Shown here piece after piece: positions 6,346 to 12,174 of a DNA stretch of 12,174 bases. The translations under genes and the position numbers were made by a program. Source of the DNA: Planctomycetota bacterium (lineage in GTDB: Bacteria; Planctomycetota; PUPC01; DSUN01); the NCBI GenBank assembly GCA_016872875.1, contig VGYW01000251.1, positions 1-12,174 of the forward strand. Direction: 5' to 3'. The notes under the pieces are model-generated. The model was not told where the DNA came from. It searched no databases and saw only the letters and a program-made list of their open reading frames with translations. Numbering within the stretch: position 1 is the stretch's first letter; every line of letters starts with the position of its first letter.

Positions 6346-8163
6346 ATGAGCATTCTCCACCCGCTTGGCGTTCTAGCCCTCGCCGCCGTGCCCGTGCTTG
6401 TGGCGCTGAGCCTCTGGCGCTGGCGGCGGCGCGAGGCCGTGGTGTCGAGCCTGCTGCTCTGGCGCGAGGTGGCGGCGGCCTGGCGCCAGGCGCCTCACGC
6501 CCGGCGAAGGCGCCACGCCGACCCGTTGCTCCTCGTCCGCGTGGCGGTGGCGCTCGTGCTCGCCGGGGCGTTGTGCGCCCCGGTCTGGCTGCGCCCTTCG
6601 CCCCGCGCGCGGCGCCTCGCCATCGTCCTCGACCGCTCGGCGAGCATGGCCGCGCTCCGCCCCGATGGCAAGAGCCGCTGGCGCGCCTGCCGCGACGAGC
6701 TCCTCAAGCTCCTCGTCCGCCTCGACGCCGCGGACCGCGTGGACATCGTGGCCGTGCCGCCGCCGGCCAACAGAACCATTCCGTCCGAGCTGGACGGGCA
6801 GGCCGCCGCCTCGGTCCTCCTGAGCCTCGAACCCTCCGAGGCGCCCGTGGCGCCGCGGGAGCTGGCGCGAGCGGCCACCGACGCCGCGAGCCGGCACCCT
6901 GGCGCAAGCGTGGTCGTTGCCACCGACGCTCCCATCGAGGGCCTGCCCCCCGGCGCGAGCCTCCTCGCCACCGGCGCGCCGCTCGACAACCTCGGCATCA
7001 CCGCCTTCGCCGCCCGCCCTGTGGGCGGGGCCTCTGTGCCCCGCGAGGCGCAGCACGAGGTCCTCGTCACCGTCGCCAATGCCTCAGCCCGACCTGCCTC
7101 CACGACGCTCGTTCTGCTCGCCGATACTCGCGAAGTGGCCCGCCGTAGCGTGAGCTTGCCGCCCGGCGGGCGCGAGCCGGTCATCTTTGATGTCCGCCTC
7201 GCTGCCGCATCGGCCCTGGAAGCGCGGCTCATAGGCACTGATGGCCTCGGCGCCGACGACCGCGCTTGGCTCGCGCGCTCCGCCCGCCGCACCCGCATCG
7301 CCTGGGTGGGCGACGAGAGCTACTTCCTGCGCCGCGCGCTCGCGGTCCAGGAGGGAGTTGAGCTGGTGGACCTCCCTGGGCCGCCGGCGGAGGCCGTGCC
7401 GCGCGGCTTCGACCTCGCGGTCTACCACCGCGCGGTCCCGCGCGCCCTCACGCGGGGCAGCGTCGTGGCCGTCGCTCCTGGGGCGGCAGTGGGCGGCCTG
7501 CGGCCCGGGCCACCCGTCGCCGTCGGGCCGGCCTCACTCACCGCGCCCAACGACCCGCTTCTGGCCGCCGTGCGGCTGGACGGCGTCGCCCTCGGGAGCG
7601 TGCCGCGGCCCGTCCTGCCCGCGGGGTTCACCACCCTGGTGGCTGTGGGGGGTGTGCCCGCAATCGGCCGCTGGCGCGAGGGCGAGGCGCGGCTGCTCTA
7701 CGTGGGCGCCGACCCCGCGGCGGGCGACTGGGCGCTCCACCCCTCCTTCCCCATCTTCTGGGCGAACGTCGTCGCCGCCACGGCCGAGCGGGGCATGGAG
7801 TCCGCAGGCTTCGCCAGCGTGCGCCCAGGCGAACTCGTCCCTGTGGGCACCAACGGCGGGGTGGCCGTCGAGGAGCCTGGCGGCGCCCGCCGCCCAGTCG
7901 CGGGCGGCGCGTTCCGCCCCGAGCGAACTGGCCTATATCGCCTCGTGCGCGGCAAGGTGTCGCAGCCGATCGCCGTCAGCCTCCTAAGCGAGGGCGAGAC
8001 CCTTGCCCCAGGCGCCGAGGCGCGGCCCGCTTCCGACCCCCTCGGAGCCCAGGGCGAGACGGTTGGCCTGGCAATCGCCTGGCGACTCGAAGGTTGGCTC
8101 GCCCTCCTCACACTCGCGCTCGTCCTCATCCACGCTTGCCTTGCCGCGAAGCTGAGGGTGTGA
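6346..8163 (+). CDS. BatA-like membrane protein with von Willebrand A domain
   Basis: The protein has 605 residues. The N-terminus (MSILHPLGVLALAAVPVLVA, then LSLWRWRRREAVVSSLLLWRE) matches the aerotolerance-regulator/BatA N-terminal domain, a first membrane helix followed by a basic segment. A second helix covers 60-82 (PLLLVRVAVALVLAGALCAP). The vWA domain follows, with MIDAS D96-R-S98-A-S100 in IVLDRSASM and a later VVVATDAP with D194. A long beta-rich middle (about 225-560) resembles the extracytoplasmic part of such Planctomycete vWA proteins, and a third helix (about 580-600, LEGWLALLTLALVLIHACLA) ends the protein. It would be anchored in the inner membrane with its vWA domain probably outside the cytoplasm, paired with the upstream DUF58 protein. 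Residues about 225-234 (VGGASVPRE) come from a repeat fragment. The start ATG 6346 follows an AT-rich repeat with only a weak ribosome site. The product of the missing MoxR gene would be the expected partner. Confidence 0.87.
   Translation: MSILHPLGVLALAAVPVLVALSLWRWRRREAVVSSLLLWREVAAAWRQAPHARRRRHADPLLLVRVAVALVLAGALCAPVWLRPSPRARRLAIVLDRSASMAALRPDGKSRWRACRDELLKLLVRLDAADRVDIVAVPPPANRTIPSELDGQAAASVLLSLEPSEAPVAPRELARAATDAASRHPGASVVVATDAPIEGLPPGASLLATGAPLDNLGITAFAARPVGGASVPREAQHEVLVTVANASARPASTTLVLLADTREVARRSVSLPPGGREPVIFDVRLAAASALEARLIGTDGLGADDRAWLARSARRTRIAWVGDESYFLRRALAVQEGVELVDLPGPPAEAVPRGFDLAVYHRAVPRALTRGSVVAVAPGAAVGGLRPGPPVAVGPASLTAPNDPLLAAVRLDGVALGSVPRPVLPAGFTTLVAVGGVPAIGRWREGEARLLYVGADPAAGDWALHPSFPIFWANVVAATAERGMESAGFASVRPGELVPVGTNGGVAVEEPGGARRPVAGGAFRPERTGLYRLVRGKVSQPIAVSLLSEGETLAPGAEARPASDPLGAQGETVGLAIAWRLEGWLALLTLALVLIHACLAAKLRV
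7018..7045. repeat. Half-copy of the 5265-5310 palindrome inside the BatA-like gene
   Basis: GTGGGCGGGGCCTCTGTGCC (7021-7040) continues as CCGCG, and matches the reverse complement of 5286-5310 exactly over 25 bp. Both copies are preceded by CCT or GCC bases. It is in frame, encoding PVGGASVPRE. A chance match of this length and low complexity in codon terms is unlikely, so a shared repeat origin is the best explanation. Confidence 0.75.
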
Positions 8164-8183
8164 GGGACGATGGCGATTGGGGA

Positions 8184-8212
8184 TTGACAGGAACCTTGCG
8201 GCTCGCTACGAT
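8184..8212 (+). promoter_or_regulatory. Sigma70-like promoter of the zinc-ribbon membrane protein gene
   Basis: A perfect TTGACA (8184-8189), a 17-bp spacer and TACGAT (8207-8212), with four of six bases of TATAAT, lie in the 98-bp gap after the BatA-like gene. The expected start of transcription near 8219 leaves a leader of about 43 nt to ATG 8262. This suggests the gene is expressed apart from the vWA pair. Confidence 0.6.
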
Positions 8213-8249
8213 AGGCGCGCGTGCGTGGCGGCTCATCACGGGGCCTTTC

Positions 8250-8255
8250 AGGAGG
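8250..8255 (+). promoter_or_regulatory. Ribosome binding site fixing the 8262 start
   Basis: AGGAGG lies 6 nt before ATG 8262. It lies inside a longer frame beginning at 8094 that would overlap the BatA-like gene and override the promoter, so the 8262 start is preferred. Confidence 0.8.
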
Positions 8256-8261
8256 CGGGCA

Positions 8262-9296
8262 ATGATGATCGCTTGTCCGAATTGCGGGGCGCACTTGCGC
8301 GTGGACCCCACGCCGCAGATGGCCGGGAAGCAGGCCAGGTGCCCGCAGTGCCAGGGGCTGTTCCTGCTGCCTGAGATAGCCGCTGAGGCGCCGCCGCCAC
8401 CGCCTCCGCCGCCGCCCGCGCCGCCGGTTCCGCCGCCGATGATGGCCCCTCAGATGCCCGCCCCGGCTCCGCCGCCACAATGGGCGGCAGCCGCGCCGGC
8501 AGGCCCGCCGCCAATGATGGGTCCTGAGATGCCTGCTGCTGCGCCGCCGGCAACCCAGAGCCCGCCGGCGCCCGCCATGCCGTCCGGCTTCGCCGCCCCT
8601 CCGCCCTTCGTGGCGCCACCGAGCGCCCGCCCCGGCAGGGCCGAAAGCCCTCTCAAGAAGATCGCTGCCGGCGCCTTCGCCGCAGGTCTCCTCTGCTTCC
8701 TGATGCCCTTCTTCAATATCTCGTGCATGGGCACGACGGTGATGACCGTCTCGGGCCTTGCGCTTGTCACGGGCGGCAAGGCGCAGCCCTCGGGCGAGAT
8801 CGACGCGCTGATGAAGCAGGGCGGCCCGATGGGCGAGGGTCCGAAGGCTGGCGCGCCGGGCGGGCCAGGCGACAAGGTGGACCCTGAGGCGCTGGCCATC
8901 ATTGCCGTGTTGGCGGTCGCGGATGGCCTGGCGCTGAGCTTCCTCAGGGGCAAGGCGGGCGCCACCGCAGGAATGGCGTGCGCCGCTAACGCCGTCTTCC
9001 TTCTCTTGGGCCTGATGTTCAAGCTCGACAGCGACTTCAAGCGCGGCATGCCGAAGCAGATGGGGCCGGCGGCTGCGATGCCCACGGGCGGCACCAAGGG
9101 CATGCCGGACGGGCTTGAGGGGATGGGGAGAATGATGGGCGAGCCCCTCGGGCGGTCCATGGAACAGGGCGTCCAACTGAGCGCCGCGGCGGGCTTCATC
9201 CTAGCCAACCTGTGCCTTGCGGCGGCGGGGGTGCTACACCTCGTCGCCATCATGCTGATGGGCAAAGCGCCCGCGCCCATGCCCCAATGGGGGTGA
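8262..9296 (+). CDS. Zinc-ribbon, proline-rich, four-helix membrane protein
   Basis: The protein has 344 residues. The N-terminal zinc ribbon (C5-x2-C8 and C27-x2-C30, CPNCGAHLRV...ARCPQCQ) is of the MJ0042/zinc-finger type often placed at the N-terminus of Planctomycete membrane proteins. A Pro/Ala/Met-rich linker spans about 43-130, with runs of prolines. Four membrane helices then follow: about 134-153 (IAAGAFAAGLLCFLMPFF), 210-228 (ALAIIAVLAVADGLALSFL), 235-256 and 307-334. The loops between helices 1 and 2 and between 3 and 4 are low-complexity, rich in Gly, Met and Pro. Function unknown. The start ATG 8262 has a strong ribosome site and its own promoter; the upstream extension to 8094 is rejected. 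Confidence 0.85.
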   Translation: MMIACPNCGAHLRVDPTPQMAGKQARCPQCQGLFLLPEIAAEAPPPPPPPPPAPPVPPPMMAPQMPAPAPPPQWAAAAPAGPPPMMGPEMPAAAPPATQSPPAPAMPSGFAAPPPFVAPPSARPGRAESPLKKIAAGAFAAGLLCFLMPFFNISCMGTTVMTVSGLALVTGGKAQPSGEIDALMKQGGPMGEGPKAGAPGGPGDKVDPEALAIIAVLAVADGLALSFLRGKAGATAGMACAANAVFLLLGLMFKLDSDFKRGMPKQMGPAAAMPTGGTKGMPDGLEGMGRMMGEPLGRSMEQGVQLSAAAGFILANLCLAAAGVLHLVAIMLMGKAPAPMPQWG

Positions 9297-9321
9297 GAGT
9301 GCAACGCGGCTGAAAGGGACA

Positions 9322-9428
9322 AAAGGGACCCCAGGGACCCCAGGGACCAAAGGGACAAGGCGCTGGGAGTTTTCCGGGTGGCTTCGGCCGCTTGTCCCTT
9401 AGGTCCCTGTGGTCCCTGCGGTCCCTTT
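9322..9428. repeat. Long inverted repeat of AGGGACC units
   Basis: A 38-nt left arm (9322-9359) pairs with a 38-nt right arm (9391-9428) at 35 of 38 positions, around a 31-nt loop. Both arms are built from repeated AGGGACC/GGTCCCT units. It begins 25 bp after the zinc-ribbon gene stop. Its stability could block 3' exonucleases or reduce read-through, though no T-tract follows. The sequence looks like dispersed repeat DNA. Confidence 0.75.
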
Positions 9429-9448
9429 CCTCTCGGAGATGCCGTCGA

Positions 9449-9547
9449 CCAGGGCCTAGCCCTGGCCGCGGCAGGTCTCGATGAGGGCGAGGCTCCTGCC
9501 GAACCGCGCGCCTGGGCAAAGCGCGGCTCCGCGGGAGCGTCGCCCTC
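9449..9547. repeat. Composite palindromic repeat (CCAGGGC stem and GEAPAEP unit)
   Basis: A perfect small stem CCAGGGC-CTA-GCCCTGG (9449-9465) is followed by an inverted repeat of 26-nt arms (9483-9508 and 9522-9547) matching at about 22 of 26 positions. The plus-strand frame across it reads GEAPAEPRA...GSAGASPS, a pattern I remember from repeat-derived peptides in such genomes. No gene here is supported; this is most likely a repeat unit. The small stem shares its core with the 1-272 cluster. Confidence 0.6.
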
Positions 9548-9602
9548 CCGCTCAGGGGCTTCTCGCAACAGAATCCACTTTGGGCCGGAGGCATAGGGGA
9601 TC

Positions 9603-9635
9603 GAGGACGAGGGACGAGGGACGAGGCCGAGGACG
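9603..9635. repeat. GGACGAG-type tandem repeat
   Basis: GAGGACGA and GGGACGA units are repeated in tandem with a degenerate last copy. Together with the two preceding repeats this fills most of the 9297-9667 gap, which holds no supported gene. Confidence 0.5.
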
Positions 9636-9667
9636 GTTGAAGAGGTGGGGGGCGTTCCCGCATCTCC

Positions 9668-9696
9668 TTGACTCACCCCGCGGGCAAAGGTATAAT
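9668..9696 (+). promoter_or_regulatory. Near-consensus sigma70-like promoter of the jelly-roll protein gene
   Basis: TTGACT (9668-9673), a 17-bp spacer and a perfect TATAAT (9691-9696) form the best promoter in the window, matching 11 of 12 consensus bases. The expected transcription start is about 9703, leaving a leader of about 50 nt to ATG 9754. Confidence 0.75.
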
Positions 9697-9753
9697 CCGG
9701 TTGCTGGCGTGCGTGGGGGATGATCTGCTCCTCGATGCGGCGGTCCTCCGGAA

Positions 9754-12174
9754 ATGAAGAAGCTCCTCATCGCACTGGCCGTCTCGGTTGTTGCGGCCGG
9801 GGCGGCGCTGTTCGCCGCGGCGCGCTTCGGGCTGCTCGGCGTGGACCGTGGCGGCGCCACGCAGGGGCGGGTGGTCACGCGCGCCGCCTGGGAGCCCTAC
9901 GACTACCAGCTCCGCGAGGGGCCGCGGGAACGCAGCTACAACGTGACCGCCATCGTGACCGTCCCAGAGGGGGCCAGCCCGAACGTCCGATTCGTCCTGG
10001 ACCTCCAGGACCGCTCGAACTACTACTTCGTGGAGATGACGGACGCCCGCGCCCGCGTCGCTAAGGTGGTGCTCGGCTCGGAGACCGACATCGGGATCGG
10101 CAAGCCGGTGGGCCTCAAGCCAGGCAACAACCGCGTGGTCCTGAAGCGGCGCCACGACTCGATCGAGGCGATCCTCAACGACGCCGTGGTGGCGCGGGCC
10201 GAAGACGAGGAGTTCCGCGGCGGCAGCATCGGCGCCGGCGTGCTCGAGGGCTCCGCCTCGCTCAAGGTCGGCAACGCCCAGAAGTGCGACCCCATCTACC
10301 TGGCGGACGACTTCATGCGGACGGCGACCGAGGTGGGCGGCTGGAAGACCATGAGCGGCACCTTCCAGGCCGCCGTCATTCGCAACCCCAGCCTCTCCAG
10401 CAACGCCTTCTACTACATCGGCTCCGCCGCCGGCAACCAGCCGGGCACCGCCGTCGGCGGCGAATGGTTTTGGGATAACTACCGCTTCCGCACCGCCGCA
10501 ATGTCCTCCGCCGCCGACGACGTCGGAATCTGCTTCTACTACCGCGACCAGAACAACTACTACCTCTTCCGCTGGAACGCCGACAAGCAGCCTGCCGGGA
10601 CGAAGGCCCGCAAGCAGCTCGTGAAGCGCCAGCACGGCCACGAGGCCCTCCTCGCCGAGGCCCCAGGCGGCTACCAGCCAGGCGTCTGGTTCCAGCTCGA
10701 GGCCGAGGTTGTCGGCGACCGCATCCGCGCCTTCATTGACGGCCAGCAGGTCTTCAGCGTCACAGACCCCGGCCTCTGCTTCGGCCGCGTCGCCCTCTAC
10801 TCCGCCGTCACCTCCTCCGCAGGCGCCAGCTTCGACGACGTCCTGGTCCAGAGCGTGCGCGGCTTCGAGGACGACTTCGCCACCCCGTCGCTCGGGCGCT
10901 GGCGCCCGCTCGGCGGCGCCTGGGGGCAGACGAAGCAGAGCGACCGCTACGCCTGCCGCGTCACGGCCGACGGCCCGGCCAAAGCCGTCACCGGCTCCTC
11001 TCGCTGGCGCGACTACGCCTTCGCGGCCGACGTGCGTCTCCCGAAGGAAATCGTCCCCGCCACCGAGGCCGGCCTCGTGAGCCACTATCTGGACGAGACG
11101 AACTACGTGCTCTTCGCCTGGCAGCCCGCGGCAGGGGCGGCGCGCCTCGAGGCCTTCGTCGAGGGCAAGCGCGTCGTCCAGGAGCACGCCGTCGTCCACC
11201 GCGCACCCGCCGGCACCCGCCACCTGCTCGCCGTGGACTGGAACGGCGCCGTGGCCACGGCATCGCTCGACGGCCAGCCCGTCGCGAGCGCCTGGGTGAC
11301 GGGTCTCCCCCAGGGCAGCATCGGCCTCTACGCCGCCGAGGCCCAGGGCCTCGCCTTCGAGAACGTCCGCGTGAACTTCCCCCTCCCACCCGAGCCCGTG
11401 CTGACGACGCACGAGATTTTCTCCCGCGAGCTCACGATGGAGGTCTGGGCCGGCGCAGCCAACGACTGGGAGGCCGCAAGCGAGTCCCTCGACGGCGAAT
11501 CCGCCCAGCTCTTCTGGCACCGCGCCGACTTCCACGGCGACGCCACGATGGAGATCGAGCTCAAGGGCGACGCGGCCCGCGCCGCCGCCGGCAGCCGCCT
11601 CCCCCGCTCCTGCCGCATGGCTCTCTCCGCCGACGCCCCGAACAGTGTCCTCACCGGCTACAACTTCGTCCTGACCTGGCCCGACGCCGCGAAGGGCGAG
11701 AAGGCGTACAAGGCCACCATCACCCGCCGCGGAACCGCCGCGGCTCAGCGGAACGTCACGCTCGATAGCGCCGTCCGCCGCCTCCGCTTCCAGCGCCAGG
11801 GCCACTACATCATCGCCTACGCCAACGACGAGCCGATCCTGGGGGCCAAAGACCCCCATCCGCTCCCCGGCTGCCGCGCCGCCTTCGCCGCCCAGAACAT
11901 CCCCATCCCCAGGCAGGACGTCGCCGTCTTCTCCGACACCGTCCGCGTGCACACCTTCAGCAAGGCCCCGGCCGACTGGCGCCCCGCCGCAGGCACCTGG
12001 GAGATCAGCAACCGCTGGGAGTGCGACCCGCGCTGGTCGTTCTTCTCGGGCGTGCCCGACGCCTCCGCGCTCGCCGCGATCTGGAACAAGTTCGCCTACG
12101 AGGGCGACGTGAGCGTGGAGTTCGCCGTCGGCCCCAAGATGGAGACCGCCCGCGGCGGAACCGCCTACGGCTAC
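9754..12174 (+). CDS. Secreted protein with tandem concanavalin/LamG-like repeats (3' end outside window)
   Basis: The frame is open for 807 codons and runs off the window. Residues 1-28 (MKKLLIALAVSVVAAGAALF) form a signal peptide or N-terminal anchor, so it is exported. The body is made of beta-rich units of about 170-190 residues. Unit starts are marked by a tryptophan after an acidic/Phe motif: DDFMRTATEVGGW at 185-197, DDFATPSLGRW at 373-383, W572 in VWAGAANDW, and W742 in FSKAPADW. Spacings of these tryptophans are 186, 189 and 170. Further matching parts include DRSNYYFVEM, DQNNYYLFRW and DETNYVLFAW, and DGQQVFSV and DGQPVASA. These resemble the DUF1080/LamG class of carbohydrate-binding or glycosidase-related jelly-roll domains, from memory. 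The partner sugar is unknown. No catalytic residue was identified. ATG 9754 has only a weak ribosome site. A 759-codon antisense frame on the other strand is a shadow. Confidence 0.85.
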   Translation, partial: MKKLLIALAVSVVAAGAALFAAARFGLLGVDRGGATQGRVVTRAAWEPYDYQLREGPRERSYNVTAIVTVPEGASPNVRFVLDLQDRSNYYFVEMTDARARVAKVVLGSETDIGIGKPVGLKPGNNRVVLKRRHDSIEAILNDAVVARAEDEEFRGGSIGAGVLEGSASLKVGNAQKCDPIYLADDFMRTATEVGGWKTMSGTFQAAVIRNPSLSSNAFYYIGSAAGNQPGTAVGGEWFWDNYRFRTAAMSSAADDVGICFYYRDQNNYYLFRWNADKQPAGTKARKQLVKRQHGHEALLAEAPGGYQPGVWFQLEAEVVGDRIRAFIDGQQVFSVTDPGLCFGRVALYSAVTSSAGASFDDVLVQSVRGFEDDFATPSLGRWRPLGGAWGQTKQSDRYACRVTADGPAKAVTGSSRWRDYAFAADVRLPKEIVPATEAGLVSHYLDETNYVLFAWQPAAGAARLEAFVEGKRVVQEHAVVHRAPAGTRHLLAVDWNGAVATASLDGQPVASAWVTGLPQGSIGLYAAEAQGLAFENVRVNFPLPPEPVLTTHEIFSRELTMEVWAGAANDWEAASESLDGESAQLFWHRADFHGDATMEIELKGDAARAAAGSRLPRSCRMALSADAPNSVLTGYNFVLTWPDAAKGEKAYKATITRRGTAAAQRNVTLDSAVRRLRFQRQGHYIIAYANDEPILGAKDPHPLPGCRAAFAAQNIPIPRQDVAVFSDTVRVHTFSKAPADWRPAAGTWEISNRWECDPRWSFFSGVPDASALAAIWNKFAYEGDVSVEFAVGPKMETARGGTAYGY

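Noticed and set aside
8094..8261. N-terminal extension of the zinc-ribbon gene
   Set aside because: It would overlap the BatA-like gene and bury the promoter at 8184-8212; AGGAGG fits the 8262 start.
7698..9176. 492-codon open frame on the minus strand
   Set aside because: It spans the BatA-like and zinc-ribbon genes in antisense and reads as Arg/His-rich low-complexity sequence.
9673..11952. 759-codon open frame on the minus strand
   Set aside because: It lies antisense to the jelly-roll protein gene, which has a signal peptide, repeats and a strong promoter. Its translation is low-complexity and shows no family motif, as expected from GC-rich codon bias.

Overview
The window looks like a chromosomal stretch from a high-GC, Gram-negative-type bacterium. 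The best guess is Planctomycetota or a close PVC-group relative. The reasons are a secreted protein resembling the DUF3352 family, a zinc-ribbon/proline-rich/multi-membrane protein, secreted concanavalin-like repeats, ExbD/TolR proteins, a DUF58/BatA-type von Willebrand pair, and many short palindromic repeats between and inside genes. This placement rests on general family knowledge and was not checked by any search.

Layout. Bases 1-290 are a gene-free cluster of short GC-rich palindromes. A secreted protein of unknown function (417-2201, +) follows. It meets, tail to tail with a 2-bp gap, two translationally coupled exbD/tolR-like genes on the minus strand (3075-2204). A divergent intergenic region (3076-3365) holds a third repeat type and a strong sigma70-like promoter. 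From it a plus-strand series begins: a zinc-ribbon SAM methyltransferase (3366-4376), a secreted TPR protein (4373-5251, 4-bp overlap), a DUF58/vWA protein (5321-6265), a BatA-like membrane vWA protein (6346-8163), a zinc-ribbon/proline-rich/four-helix membrane protein with its own promoter (8262-9296), a gene-free repeat cluster (9297-9667), and a large secreted multi-domain jelly-roll-like protein behind a near-consensus promoter (9754 to the window end, incomplete).

How the genes fit together. Most products act at or outside the inner membrane. The two ExbD-like proteins would energise an envelope process but have no ExbB/TolQ partner here. DUF58 and the BatA-like protein normally work with a MoxR AAA+ ATPase, which is also absent. 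The secreted TPR protein resembles periplasmic CpoB/BamD-type helpers.

The most unusual feature is the repeat load. At least six different short repeat types occur in 12 kb. Three have entered or become coding sequence: a nested palindrome in frame near the C-terminus of the methyltransferase, a 7-bp tandem repeat forming the N-terminus of DUF58 and recurring just after the gene, and half of an intergenic palindrome reappearing in frame inside the BatA-like gene. No transposase, tRNA, rRNA or CRISPR array was seen.
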